Positions 28,851 to 37,998 of a stretch of DNA of 64,000 nt are shown here, piece by piece. How positions within the stretch are numbered: position 1 is the first letter of the stretch; each line of letters starts with the position of its first letter. Position numbers and translations under genes: made by a program. A model generated the notes under the pieces. It saw only the letters and a list, made by a program, of their open reading frames with translations, was not told the DNA's origin and searched no databases. Source of the DNA: Hyphomicrobiales bacterium (GTDB lineage Bacteria; Pseudomonadota; Alphaproteobacteria; Rhizobiales; Rhizobiaceae). Location: assembly GCA_900467685.1 (NCBI GenBank), contig UBQX01000009.1:1-64000 (forward strand), given 5' to 3'.

Positions 28851-30689
28851 ATGGAAATTCGCAATATCGCGATTATCGCGCACGTTGACCATGGCAAGAC
28901 CACGCTTGTCGACGAGCTTCTGAAACAGTCGGGCTCGTTCCGCGAAAACCAGCGCGTTGCAGAGCGCGTGATGGACAGCAACGACCTCGAAAAGGAACGC
29001 GGCATCACCATTCTTGCCAAGGCGACCTCGGTCGAGTGGAAGGGTGTTCGCATCAACATCGTCGACACGCCCGGCCACGCCGACTTCGGCGGCGAAGTGG
29101 AGCGCATTCTCTCGATGGTGGACGGCGCGATCGTTCTCGTCGACGCCTCCGAAGGCCCGATGCCGCAGACCAAGTTCGTGGTCGGCAAGGCGCTCAAGGT
29201 TGGTCTTCGCCCCATCGTTGCGATCAACAAGATCGACCGTCCGGATGGCCGCCATGAGGAAGTCATCAACGAGGTATTCGACCTCTTTGCAAACCTCGAC
29301 GCCACCGACGAACAGCTCGACTTCCCGATCCTTTACGGTTCGGGCCGCGACGGCTGGATGAACGTCAACCCGGAAGGCCCGAAGGATCAGGGCCTCGCAC
29401 CGTTGCTCGATCTCGTTCTGCAGCATGTTCCGACGCCGAGCGTCGGCGACGAAGACGGCGCCTTCCGCATGATCGGCACGATCCTGGAAGCCAACCCCTT
29501 CCTCGGCCGCATCATCACCGGACGCATCCATTCCGGCTCGATCAAGCCGAACCAGGCCGTCAAGGTTCTGGGTCAGGACGGCAAGCTGATCGAAAACGGT
29601 CGCATCTCCAAGATCCTCGCCTTCCGCGGCATCGAGCGCACGGCGATCGACGAAGCCCATGCCGGCGACATCGTCGCGATTGCCGGTCTCTCCAAGGGCA
29701 CGGTTGCCGACACGTTCTGCGACCCGTCCGTTTCCGAGCCGCTGCATGCGCAGCCGATCGACCCGCCGACGGTCACCATGTCCTTCATCGTCAACGATAG
29801 CCCGCTGGCCGGTACCGAAGGCGACAAGGTCACGAGCCGCGTCATCCGCGACCGCCTCTTCAAGGAAGCCGAAGGCAACGTTGCGCTGAAGATCGAAGAA
29901 GCCGAGGGCAAGGACTCGTTCTTCGTCTCCGGCCGTGGCGAATTGCAGCTCGCGGTTCTCATCGAAACCATGCGCCGCGAAGGCTTCGAGCTGGCCGTGT
30001 CGCGTCCGCGCGTCGTCATGCACAAGGACGAGACGACCGGCGAAACGATGGAGCCGATCGAAGAAGTCGTCATCGACGTCGATGAAGAGCATTCCGGCGT
30101 CGTCGTGCAGAAGATGTCCGAGCGCAAGGCCGAAATGGTCGAGCTGCGCCCGTCGGGCGGCAACCGCGTGCGTCTCGTGTTCTTCGCCCCGACCCGCGGC
30201 CTGATCGGCTACCAGTCGGAACTGCTGACCGACACGCGCGGCACGGCGATCATGAACCGCCTGTTCCACGACTACCAGCCCTACAAGGGCCCGATTGCCG
30301 GCCGCGTCAACGGCGTGCTGCTGTCGAACGGTTCGGGCGAAGCTGTTGCCTATGCCATGTTCAACCTGGAAGATCGCGGCCCGATGATCATCGAGCCGGG
30401 TGAAAAGGTCTATGCCGGCATGATCATCGGCATCCACTCCAGAGACAACGACCTCGAGGTCAACGTGCTGAAGGGCAAGCAGCTCACCAACATCCGCGCC
30501 GCCGGCAAGGATGAAGCCGTGAAGCTGACGCCGCCGATCCGCATGACGCTCGACCGTGCTCTCTCCTGGATCCAGGACGACGAACTGATGGAAGTCACGC
30601 CGAAGTCGATCCGCCTGCGCAAGCTGTTCCTGGACGCCAACGACCGCAAGCGTTTCGAAAAGAGCCGCGCGGCTGTCGGCGCTGCCTGA
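28851..30689 (+). CDS. typA: Ribosome-associated GTPase TypA/BipA
   Basis: 612 aa. The G-domain motifs are AHVDHGKT (residues 8-15), DTPGH, and NKID; the switch I segment RGITI is present. EF-G-like domain II, domains III and V, and the C-terminal RNA-binding domain complete the family length. It assists 50S assembly and stress or low-temperature growth. ATG 28851 gives the known N-terminus MEIRNIAIIAHVDHGK; an in-frame ATG at 28776 would add 25 atypical residues. Confidence 0.96.
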   Translation: MEIRNIAIIAHVDHGKTTLVDELLKQSGSFRENQRVAERVMDSNDLEKERGITILAKATSVEWKGVRINIVDTPGHADFGGEVERILSMVDGAIVLVDASEGPMPQTKFVVGKALKVGLRPIVAINKIDRPDGRHEEVINEVFDLFANLDATDEQLDFPILYGSGRDGWMNVNPEGPKDQGLAPLLDLVLQHVPTPSVGDEDGAFRMIGTILEANPFLGRIITGRIHSGSIKPNQAVKVLGQDGKLIENGRISKILAFRGIERTAIDEAHAGDIVAIAGLSKGTVADTFCDPSVSEPLHAQPIDPPTVTMSFIVNDSPLAGTEGDKVTSRVIRDRLFKEAEGNVALKIEEAEGKDSFFVSGRGELQLAVLIETMRREGFELAVSRPRVVMHKDETTGETMEPIEEVVIDVDEEHSGVVVQKMSERKAEMVELRPSGGNRVRLVFFAPTRGLIGYQSELLTDTRGTAIMNRLFHDYQPYKGPIAGRVNGVLLSNGSGEAVAYAMFNLEDRGPMIIEPGEKVYAGMIIGIHSRDNDLEVNVLKGKQLTNIRAAGKDEAVKLTPPIRMTLDRALSWIQDDELMEVTPKSIRLRKLFLDANDRKRFEKSRAAVGAA

Positions 30690-30714
30690 TTTCAGAAACT
30701 CAGGTTCCTAATCT

Positions 30715-30749
30715 AAAAAGGCCCGCCTCGAAGGAGGCGGGCCTTTTTT
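30715..30749. terminator. Bidirectional terminator between typA and the aldo/keto reductase gene
   Basis: 15-bp perfect stem (AAAAAGGCCCGCCTC with its complement), GAAG loop, six T residues on the plus strand and A/T symmetry that also ends the convergent gene. Confidence 0.95.
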
Positions 30750-30767
30750 GTCGGCTTGTTAGCCGGC

Positions 30768-31592
30768 TTAGAACTTCGCCGTCATCGGATCCGGACCGAC
30801 GCGGTTGTCGCCGTCGAGCGCGTCCAGAACGGCCTTGGCGTCTGCATCGAGCGTGAAGTCGAAGACCTTGAAATTCTCCTCGATGCGCGATGGCGTCACC
30901 GATTTCGGGATGACGATCAGCCCGTTGTCGAGATGCCAGCGGATGATGACCTGCGCCGGCGACTTGCCGAGGCGCTGGGCGACCTTGGCGATGTCCGGGT
31001 TGGACAGAAGCTTGCCCTGGCCAAGCGGGCTCCAGGACTGCGTCTTCATGCCAAGGCGTGCATGGACGGCACGCAGCGCCTTCTGCTGGAAATCCGGATG
31101 CAGTTCGATCTGGTTCAGCACCGGCGTTTCGCCGGTCTCGCCGATGATGCGCTCAAGGTGCTCCTCGGCAAAGTTGGAGACGCCGATGGAGCGGGCGCGG
31201 CCCTGCTTCTTCAGTTCGATCAGCGCCTTCCAGGCTTCGACATAGGTGCCGCGATGGGGCGAGGGCCAATGAATGAGGAAGAGGTCGACATAGTCGGTGC
31301 CGAGCCGCTTCAGGCTTTCATCGAAGGCCTTCAGCGCGTCGTCGTGGCTCTGGCGATCGTTCCAGAGCTTGGTGGTGAGAAAGATGTCGCCGCGTGCGAC
31401 GCCCGACTGGCGGATGCCTTCGCCCACGCCTTCTTCGTTTTCGTAAAGGGCGGCGGTATCGATATGGCGATAACCCACTTCCAGCGCCTTGCGAACGGCG
31501 GGGGCGGCTTCCTCATTGGGTGTCTGCCAGACACCGAGGCCGATCTGCGGAATGGTCTTGCCGTCGTTGAATTCGATCTTTGGTTGATCCAT
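30768..31592 (-). CDS. Aldo/keto reductase, 2,5-diketo-D-gluconate reductase type
   Basis: 274 aa NADPH-dependent TIM-barrel reductase. DTAALYENE carries the catalytic Asp and Tyr, TKLWND the Lys, and IHWPSP the His. SIGVSNF and the NADPH pocket PKSVTPSRIEENF are also seen. ATG 31592 has GAGGA just upstream. Substrate is not decided; DkgA-like members reduce 2,5-diketogluconate and small aldehydes. Confidence 0.93.
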   Translation of the reverse strand: MDQPKIEFNDGKTIPQIGLGVWQTPNEEAAPAVRKALEVGYRHIDTAALYENEEGVGEGIRQSGVARGDIFLTTKLWNDRQSHDDALKAFDESLKRLGTDYVDLFLIHWPSPHRGTYVEAWKALIELKKQGRARSIGVSNFAEEHLERIIGETGETPVLNQIELHPDFQQKALRAVHARLGMKTQSWSPLGQGKLLSNPDIAKVAQRLGKSPAQVIIRWHLDNGLIVIPKSVTPSRIEENFKVFDFTLDADAKAVLDALDGDNRVGPDPMTAKF

Positions 31593-31717
31593 GGGAGTAT
31601 CCTCTTTCTTGTGAACGTCGCTGGTGACGAAAATGCACAAAGTTCCGATTTGTTACCGCATCTTCACTTGAAACGGTCGTTTTCGTGGGATTTGTTACGT
31701 CCGCTTATCAGCGAAAA

Positions 31718-32401
31718 ATGGAGAGTGCTTTGAAAACGGAATGGCTGGACATTACCGCTTCCGACGGGAAGACCATTAAGATGTATATCGCGATCCCCGA
31801 TGACAAGCCCAAGGGTGCAATCGTCGTGCTGCAGGAAATTTTCGGGGTCAACGCGCATATCCGTTCTGTCTGCGAGCGTTATGCGGCAGAAGGCTATGTG
31901 GCCGCCGCGCCTGCGATTTTCGATCGCCTCTCGCCTGGCTACGAGCGCGGCTATGCGCCGGAAGACGTTCAGGCCGGCATTGCCATGATGCAGAATTTCG
32001 ACCGTGACGCCGTCATGCTCGACATTGGCGCCGCCGTGGACGCGGTGAAGCAATATGGCAAGGTCGGCGTCGTCGGCTATTGCCTCGGCGGGTCGCTCGC
32101 CTATCGGGCGGCAATCACCCGCGACGATCTCGCTGCGGCCTCCTGCTACTATGGCGGCATGGTATCCGACATGGCCGATATGGCGCCCAAGTGCCCTACG
32201 ATTGTCCATTTCGGTGAGACGGACCAGTCCATTCCGCTCGAAAAGGCGGAGATCGTGAAGGAGAAGCGGCCGGAAGTGCCGGTCTATATTTATCCGGCGG
32301 GCCACGGTTTCAGCTGCGATGCGCGCTCGGCCTATGAGCCGGTTTCGGCCAAGCTCGCCTGGGAGCGGACGCTGAAGCTGTTTGCGGAGAATGTTGGGTA
32401 A
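31718..32401 (+). CDS. Dienelactone hydrolase family protein
   Basis: 227 aa alpha/beta hydrolase. The nucleophile elbow is GYCLGG near residue 112, with Cys as the nucleophile as in true dienelactone hydrolase. FGETDQSIP provides the Asp and AGHGFSCD the His. ATG 31718 has little ribosome site; a TTG at 31730 with GGAG six nt upstream is an alternative start. No chlorocatechol genes are nearby, so the natural ester or lactone is unknown. Confidence 0.9.
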   Translation: MESALKTEWLDITASDGKTIKMYIAIPDDKPKGAIVVLQEIFGVNAHIRSVCERYAAEGYVAAAPAIFDRLSPGYERGYAPEDVQAGIAMMQNFDRDAVMLDIGAAVDAVKQYGKVGVVGYCLGGSLAYRAAITRDDLAAASCYYGGMVSDMADMAPKCPTIVHFGETDQSIPLEKAEIVKEKRPEVPVYIYPAGHGFSCDARSAYEPVSAKLAWERTLKLFAENVG

Positions 32402-32410
32402 TTTTATGTA

Positions 32411-32431
32411 GGGGGCAGCTGCGGCGCCCCC
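32411..32431. terminator. Small hairpin between convergent genes
   Basis: GGGGGC - 9 nt - GCCCCC, without T-run. It may serve both converging genes; weak. Confidence 0.4.
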
Positions 32432-32439
32432 TCACAATT

Positions 32440-33600
32440 TCACCCCGCCAGCCGGCTCTCCGCCAGCTTCACCCAATACGATATCCCGTGCGGGATGATC
32501 TCGTCGTTGAAGTCGTATTCCGGGTGGTGGAGGCTGGCGCTTTCGCCGTTGCCGATGACGATGAAGGCACCGGGGCGGGCTTCGAGCATGTAGGAGAAGT
32601 CCTCGCCGCCCATGGTGGCGTTCATGTTCTTCTCGACATTCGCCTCGCCGGCGATCTCGATGGCCGCTGCGATTGCGTGTTCGGTTTCGAGATCGTGGTT
32701 ATAGGTCACCGGATAATTGCGATCATACCAGATTTCGGCGCTGCCGCCGGCGGCCGCGGCGATGCCTTGCGCGATTTCCTTCAGGCGCTTTTCGGCGAGA
32801 TCGCGCATTTCCTTTTTCAGCGTGCGAACAGTGCCGCCGAGCTTGGCCTCGTTCGGGATCACGTTATGCGCATTGCCGGCGTTGAACTTGGTGACCGATA
32901 CGACGACCGATTCCAGCGGGTCGGCATTTCTGGAGGCAATGGTCTGCAGCGCCATGACGATCTGCGAGCCGATGACGACGGGGTCAACGCCGCGGTTCGG
33001 CATGGCGGCGTGGCCGCCGAGACCCTTCACGGTGATCATGAACTCATCCGTCGAGGCCATGATCGCGCCCTTGCGGATCGCGAAGGTGCCGACGGGAACG
33101 CCGGGGAAATTATGCATGCCATAGACCTCGGCAATGCCGAAGCGCTCCATCATCCCGTCCTTGACCATCTCGTTGCCGCCGCCGCCGCCCTCTTCAGCGG
33201 GCTGGAAGATCACGGCAACCGTGCCCATGAAGTTGCGGGTTTCGGCGAGATATTTCGCCGCACCCAGCAGCATGGCGGTATGGCCGTCATGCCCGCAGGC
33301 GTGCATCTTGCCGGGTGTCTTCGAAGCCCAGGGCTTGCCGGTCTGCTCGTTGATCGGCAGCGCGTCCATGTCGGCGCGAAGGCCGATGGTGCGGCCGGGC
33401 CCCTTGCCCTTGATGAGGCCGACGACGCCGGTGCGGCCAAGGCCCGTGACAACTTCATCAACGCCCAGTTCCTTCAGCTTGTCGGCGACAAAGGCGGCGG
33501 TGGCGTGGACGTCGAAGAGAAGCTCGGGGTTCTCGTGCAGTTTCCTCCGCCAGCCGGCAACTTCGTCCTGAAGCTCTGCGGCGCGGTTCAAAATCGGCAT
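32440..33600 (-). CDS. M20-family amidohydrolase (hippurate hydrolase/N-acyl-amino-acid deacylase type)
   Basis: 386 aa. Metal and catalytic motifs are RADMDALP near residue 74, HACGHDGH near residue 104, and AEEGGGGGNE near residue 137, with MHNFPG and the late GGEDFSYM. The dimerisation lid domain (KGLGGHAAMPNRGVDPV) lies between. It cleaves N-acyl or N-benzoyl amino acids, or related amides. Auxin-conjugate hydrolase activity is known in some members but is not indicated here. Confidence 0.93.
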   Translation of the reverse strand: MPILNRAAELQDEVAGWRRKLHENPELLFDVHATAAFVADKLKELGVDEVVTGLGRTGVVGLIKGKGPGRTIGLRADMDALPINEQTGKPWASKTPGKMHACGHDGHTAMLLGAAKYLAETRNFMGTVAVIFQPAEEGGGGGNEMVKDGMMERFGIAEVYGMHNFPGVPVGTFAIRKGAIMASTDEFMITVKGLGGHAAMPNRGVDPVVIGSQIVMALQTIASRNADPLESVVVSVTKFNAGNAHNVIPNEAKLGGTVRTLKKEMRDLAEKRLKEIAQGIAAAAGGSAEIWYDRNYPVTYNHDLETEHAIAAAIEIAGEANVEKNMNATMGGEDFSYMLEARPGAFIVIGNGESASLHHPEYDFNDEIIPHGISYWVKLAESRLAG

Positions 33601-33767
33601 GGTCGAAATCCTGTCTTCTTTGCTGGTTATGCGGCTGGCGAGATCACTATGCCGCCGATCTTGGACCGGCTGGGCAAATCAATCAATGGCCTTTCCTCGT
33701 CCCGTCCATATAGGGTAAGAGACCCAGGGTTTCGAGCGGCGAAGGTTCAATTCAAGGAGTTTCTCAC

Positions 33768-34898
33768 ATGGCAATGGTCCGGGCAGCGATCGGCAACCTG
33801 CGGAAGATCATGGGCGGCGCGGTGGCGCTGGCCGTGGCGGCAACGATGGCCCTGCCTGCCGATGCCCTTGCCAATCCGAAGATTGTCGTCGATGTCGCGA
33901 CCGGCAAGGTGATCTATCATGAAGACGCCTTCCAGCGCTGGTATCCGGCCTCGCTGACCAAGCTGATGACCTCCTATGTGACCTTCAAGGCGCTGAAGAG
34001 CGGTCGCATCACGCTCGACACGCCCGTCGTCATGTCCAAGCAGGCGGCGGCGCAAAAGCCGAGCAAGATGTATTTCAAGCCCGGTGCGCGCATGACCATG
34101 GATACGGCGCTCAAGATCATGCTGGTGAAATCCGCCAATGATATCGCCATGGCGATCGGCGAGGCGGTGGGCGGCTCGGACGATAATTTCGTGTCGATGA
34201 TGAATGCGGAGGCCGCGCGGCTCGGCATGTTCTCCAGCCATTTTGTCAATGCCAATGGCATGCCGCAGCCGGGACAGTACACGACGGCGCGCGATCTGGC
34301 CGTGCTGACGGTGGCGCTGCGCCGCGAGTTTCCGGAATACGCCAGCTATTTCTCGCTGGAAGGCTTCACTAACGGCACCAAGAAATACACGAACTACAAT
34401 CTCCTGATCGGCCGTTTTGACGGCGCGGACGGCATGAAGACGGGCTTCATCTGCTCGTCGGGGTTCAACCAGATCGGCTCCGCGACGCGCGGCGGGCGCA
34501 CCGTGGTGGCCGTCGTTCTCGGCGCCGACAGTCTCGGCGGACGCGCCGACCAGGCCGCGGATCTTTTGCAACTGGGGCTGACGAAGCCCTCCGCTGGCAG
34601 CGATACGCTCTCCAGCCTGGCGCCTTACGGCTCGACGCGTGACCAGGTCGCCGATATCCGCGACTCGATCTGCAATCCGAAGGCGGCGCAGGTCCGCTCC
34701 GAGGGGCGCGACGAGGAGGGCAAGATGAAGCTCAAGTCGCCTTACCTGCATGAGATGGATCACGACCCGCGCTTCGTGGCGGCCGATCTCCTGCCGCCGG
34801 AGCCGGGCGCTGCCAACGCTGATGGCATCGAGCAGGGCGATGGCGGGCCGAAGCTCAAGCGCATCCCGATCCCGAAGCCGCGTCCCACGCAGCAGTAA
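33768..34898 (+). CDS. D-alanyl-D-alanine carboxypeptidase (DacC/PBP5-like)
   Basis: 376 aa. A signal peptide covers about residues 1-36 (GGAVALAVAATMALPADALA). Active-site boxes are SLTK (SxxK near residue 64), SAND (SxN near residue 123) and KTGF (KTG near 224). It trims the terminal D-Ala from peptidoglycan stem peptides in the periplasm. The usual C-terminal PBP5_C beta domain and amphipathic anchor are not evident; instead a basic Pro-rich tail follows. AAGGAG precedes the ATG. Nine bp separate it from the COG0523 GTPase gene. Confidence 0.92.
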   Translation: MAMVRAAIGNLRKIMGGAVALAVAATMALPADALANPKIVVDVATGKVIYHEDAFQRWYPASLTKLMTSYVTFKALKSGRITLDTPVVMSKQAAAQKPSKMYFKPGARMTMDTALKIMLVKSANDIAMAIGEAVGGSDDNFVSMMNAEAARLGMFSSHFVNANGMPQPGQYTTARDLAVLTVALRREFPEYASYFSLEGFTNGTKKYTNYNLLIGRFDGADGMKTGFICSSGFNQIGSATRGGRTVVAVVLGADSLGGRADQAADLLQLGLTKPSAGSDTLSSLAPYGSTRDQVADIRDSICNPKAAQVRSEGRDEEGKMKLKSPYLHEMDHDPRFVAADLLPPEPGAANADGIEQGDGGPKLKRIPIPKPRPTQQ

Positions 34899-34907
34899 GG
34901 AAAGCCG

Positions 34908-36080
34908 GTGAAAAGCATCCCCGTTTCCATCATCACCGGCTTTCTCGGCGCCGGTAAATCGACGCTGCTGAACCGGCTGCTGAAGGATCGGCAGTTGTCC
35001 GACTGCGCCGTCATCATCAACGAATTTGGCGATGTCGGCATCGACCACATGCTGGTCGAGACATCCGGCGACCAGATGGTGGAACTGTCCGACGGGTGCC
35101 TCTGCTGCACGGTGCGCGGCGAACTGGTCGATACGCTCGCCTCATTCATCGACATGATGCAGACGGGCAAGATGAAGCCGATCTCGCGCGTCGTCATCGA
35201 GACGACCGGCTTGGCCGATCCGGTGCCGGTGCTTCAATCGGTCATCGGCAATCCGGTTCTGGCGCAGAATTTCCATCTCGACGGCGTGGTCACTGTTATC
35301 GATGCGCTGAACGGCATGCGCTCGCTCGACAATCACGAGGAGGCGCGCCGGCAGGCGGCGGTGGCCGACCGGCTGGTGATTTCCAAGACGACGATGGCAG
35401 AGGCGGGCGATGTCAACGCGCTTGTGGCGCGGCTCATGGCGATCAACCCTAATGCGCGGATTGTCGATGCCGATGGCGAGGAGGCGGGCAAGGCGGCGCT
35501 GCTGCAGGCCGGCTATTTTGACGTGACGGCCAAGAGCCCGGATGTGGCCCGCTGGCTGGTGCAGGAGGACAAGGCCGATGAGCATCATCATAGCCACGAC
35601 CACGGGGACCATCCGCATCACGAGCATGATCACCGCCATGGGCATGGGCATCACCACGACCATCACGCACACGAACACCACAGCCACGACGACGTGAACC
35701 GTCACGACGCCAGCATCCGCTCCTTTTCCATCGTCCACGACCAGCCAATTGACCGCACGGCGGTTGCCATGTTCGTCGATCTGCTGCGCTCGGCCCATGG
35801 CGAGAAGCTCTTGCGCATGAAGGCCATCGTCATGCTCTCCGACGATCCGTCACGGCCACTCGTGCTACATGCCGCCCAATCGACCCTCCACCCGCCCGCG
35901 CGGCTGGAGGCCTGGCCGGGTGATGATCGGCGCACGCGGCTGGTGCTGATCACCAAGGACCTCGAGGAGGATTTCGTCCGCGATCTCTTCGATGCGTTCA
36001 TCGGCAAGCCGCGTGTGGGTGGCGCGGATCGGGTGGCTCTGACGGACAATCCGCTGGCGGTGCCGGGGATGAAGTTTTGA
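34908..36080 (+). CDS. CobW/COG0523 metal-chaperone GTPase with His-rich insert
   Basis: 390 aa. Walker A GFLGAGKST is at residues 11-19, the metal motif CLCC (GCLCCTVR) near residue 65, and the GTP-specificity segment is around VISKT. A linker at residues about 225-267 has some twenty histidines among Asp/Glu/Gly. The C-terminal CobW_C domain ends in VALTDNPLAVPGMKF. The family hands zinc or cobalt to client enzymes. The start is GTG with GGAAAG upstream. Co-transcription with the D,D-carboxypeptidase is likely. No Zur box is apparent. Confidence 0.92.
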   Translation: MKSIPVSIITGFLGAGKSTLLNRLLKDRQLSDCAVIINEFGDVGIDHMLVETSGDQMVELSDGCLCCTVRGELVDTLASFIDMMQTGKMKPISRVVIETTGLADPVPVLQSVIGNPVLAQNFHLDGVVTVIDALNGMRSLDNHEEARRQAAVADRLVISKTTMAEAGDVNALVARLMAINPNARIVDADGEEAGKAALLQAGYFDVTAKSPDVARWLVQEDKADEHHHSHDHGDHPHHEHDHRHGHGHHHDHHAHEHHSHDDVNRHDASIRSFSIVHDQPIDRTAVAMFVDLLRSAHGEKLLRMKAIVMLSDDPSRPLVLHAAQSTLHPPARLEAWPGDDRRTRLVLITKDLEEDFVRDLFDAFIGKPRVGGADRVALTDNPLAVPGMKF

Positions 36081-36101
36081 GGGTGTGGAGCTTGCTGCGG
36101 A

Positions 36102-36284
36102 CCCCCTCTCTTGCAAAATCTATGACTTAGCCTTCGGCTAAGATCATGATTTTGCTTTCTCCCCCACCAAGGGGGAGATGGGGAGTGCGAGGCCGCCGCT
36201 TGCTCCGGTCTCCCCCTCGGTGGGGGAGAAAGCGATTTCAACGTCTTAGCTTCAGCTAAGTGTTAGAAATCGCAAGAGAGGGGG
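36102..36284. repeat. 183-bp nested palindromic intergenic element (RIME-like)
   Basis: Perfect 13-bp terminal inverted repeats (CCCCCTCTCTTGC and complement). A pair of 25-bp inner arms beginning GCTTTCTCCCCCACC differs at one position (36154-36178 and 36209-36233). Two short hairpins, CTTAGCCTTCGGCTAAG and CTTAGCTTCAGCTAAG, lie between. It has no gene. The form resembles the mosaic palindromes common between genes in rhizobia. Confidence 0.9.
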
Positions 36285-36302
36285 ATTTCCAGACCGCCAG
36301 CT

Positions 36303-36548
36303 CTACACCCGCCTTACCCTAAACCGATGCCCCGTCTCCGTCCGCTCCGACGACACAAGCACATGCCCATCCTCGTTGCACATATGCGGGATGTCGAGGC
36401 CGGCCAGCGGGTCGGTAGTTTCGATTTCCACGAGTGCGCCGGGGCCGAGCGGCTTCAGGGCTTTGCGGGTGCGCAAGACGGGCAGGGGGCATTTGAGGCC
36501 CTTGAGGTCGAGGATCAGGTCTGGAGCGTCGGGCGACTGGCCGGACAT
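36303..36548 (-). CDS. TusA/SirA-family sulfur-carrier protein
   Basis: 81 aa. The catalytic Cys sits in the CPxP motif (LKGLKCPLPVLRTRKAL, residues 16-32), with the beta-alpha-beta fold after it. Members relay persulfide sulfur, for example in tRNA thiolation or sulfur oxidation. It lies 5 bp after the L,D-transpeptidase gene and may be co-transcribed with it. Confidence 0.88.
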   Translation of the reverse strand: MSGQSPDAPDLILDLKGLKCPLPVLRTRKALKPLGPGALVEIETTDPLAGLDIPHMCNEDGHVLVSSERTETGHRFRVRRV

Positions 36549-36553
36549 GCCGG

Positions 36554-37741
36554 TCAGTTCCAGAGCTTCCAGAAGGGGCGGTTTTCCGGAACGTTGGAGG
36601 CGATGCTGGCCGTGGTCGGCTGGGCAGCGGGCACGAGCGGATTTGCCTGCGGGACCGGCGCGCGCTTCGTCTTTTCGGCGGCCTTGATGGCGGCGGCGGC
36701 CAGTGCCTTGTCAGCTTCGGTCTGGGCGCGCTGCTGCTCCAGTGCCTGGAACTCCTCGAGCTTGACCAGCTTGCCGGCCTGCAGGCCGTTACCCGTGGGT
36801 GCGAAGGCGAGATCGGTGCTCTTCTTCTTCAGATCCGCAACGGCTGCCTTGCGCTGTGCTTCGGTCGGCTCATTCCAGATATAGCCGGTATATTTCTTTT
36901 CTGCCGCTGCGTAGTCCGTGTTGTACTTCGCCTGATAGGACGCATAGGCCTGCGCCATTTCCGGCGGTGTCGAGGTGGCGGGGCAGGCGCCCGACGGATT
37001 GAAGCTCTGGCCGGGGGCTGCGATCTGGTTGAAGACGTAGGAATGGTTGCAGACGTTGACGACCGGCGGGCGGTGCGTGATCTCGAACTGGTCGTAGCCG
37101 ACCTTCAGCATCTTCCAGAAGTCGATATTCGGGCTGTTCTTGTGGCGGGCCATGTTGTCGGCCGTCATGCGGAAGGGCAGGGCCTGGATCTGGAAGGCCT
37201 GCTGGCCGCCGGCAAAGGCGTCGTTGGCGAGCGCGAAGATTTCCTGCACCTGCGCATCGGTCATCGAATAGCAACCCGAGGACGAGCAGGCGCCGTGCAC
37301 CATGAGATTCGTGCCGCCGCGGTTGAGCGAGCGGTCATAGGCATTCGGATAGCCGATGTTGAAGGCGAGATAATAGCGCGAATTGGGGTTCATTTGCGCC
37401 TTGGTGATGTCGTAGAAGCCTTCCGGCGCCTGACGGTCGCCTTCCTTCTTCTTCGGGCCGAGCATGCCGGACCATGCGCAGATCTGATAGCTTTTCAGGA
37501 GCGCGTAACGGTTGGAGGTGTTGGCCTTCCAGACCTCCATCACGCCTTCCTCTTTGAAGATGCGGATCATGATCGGCGAATTCCGATCCATGTTCAGCGC
37601 CTTCATGCGCGAGAGCGTCGCATTGGTGAGGCGGAGTTCCGGCTTGCCCTGGAGGCGCGAAACGTCCAGCACGTCTTCCTGCTGGCACGCCGAAAGCATG
37701 GTTGCCGCGAAGGCCATGATGACAAAGGCTTTGAACCGCAT
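36554..37741 (-). CDS. L,D-transpeptidase lipoprotein (YkuD/YafK type)
   Basis: 395 aa. A lipoprotein signal ends in a lipobox (MLSAC, Cys near residue 19). The catalytic motif is HGACSSSGCYSMTD near residue 150, the His-Cys pair of YkuD domains. It forms or cleaves 3-3 links, or attaches proteins to peptidoglycan. The C-terminal third is a helical, Ala/Gln/Lys-rich tail. ATG 37741 is used; a GTG six bases earlier is possible. Confidence 0.9.
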   Translation of the reverse strand: MRFKAFVIMAFAATMLSACQQEDVLDVSRLQGKPELRLTNATLSRMKALNMDRNSPIMIRIFKEEGVMEVWKANTSNRYALLKSYQICAWSGMLGPKKKEGDRQAPEGFYDITKAQMNPNSRYYLAFNIGYPNAYDRSLNRGGTNLMVHGACSSSGCYSMTDAQVQEIFALANDAFAGGQQAFQIQALPFRMTADNMARHKNSPNIDFWKMLKVGYDQFEITHRPPVVNVCNHSYVFNQIAAPGQSFNPSGACPATSTPPEMAQAYASYQAKYNTDYAAAEKKYTGYIWNEPTEAQRKAAVADLKKKSTDLAFAPTGNGLQAGKLVKLEEFQALEQQRAQTEADKALAAAAIKAAEKTKRAPVPQANPLVPAAQPTTASIASNVPENRPFWKLWN

Positions 37742-37977
37742 TTTCACCGCTCGATAAACTGACGCCTGACAACCGGCCTGGAGACCGGCAGCCTGTTATA
37801 GTTCACAAATCGTTAAGCGGACCTTATCAGGACGCACCGCCGGAGGATGGATTCGAACTTTATCCACTGCAAACAGCCCAAATGTGTTGAAGTTTGGGCA
37901 AATGTGGAAAGACTGTGTCCAGCTAATACACCAAGGTTCGCTAGCTGGCCGTCCGCCCGGACACGCCGGGTGATGAG

Positions 37978-37995
37978 AAAGGCCCCGCGGCCTTT
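37978..37995 (-). terminator. Weak hairpin after accA
   Basis: AAAGGCC - CCGC - GGCCTTT directly after the accA stop, reading on the minus strand. It has only a short T stretch. The remaining 37742-37977 shows no gene and should carry the promoter of the L,D-transpeptidase gene. Confidence 0.5.
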
Positions 37996-37998
37996 CCT

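Noticed and set aside
28842-30437. 531-aa minus-strand frame opposite typA
   Set aside because: Antisense shadow; typA is a complete conserved gene on the plus strand.
32488-33912. 474-aa plus-strand frame opposite the M20 amidohydrolase
   Set aside because: His/Asp/Gly-rich antisense of a conserved enzyme, running into the D,D-carboxypeptidase start.
37855-37875. tRNA T-loop-like GATTCGAA
   Set aside because: No acceptor or anticodon stem can be drawn around it.
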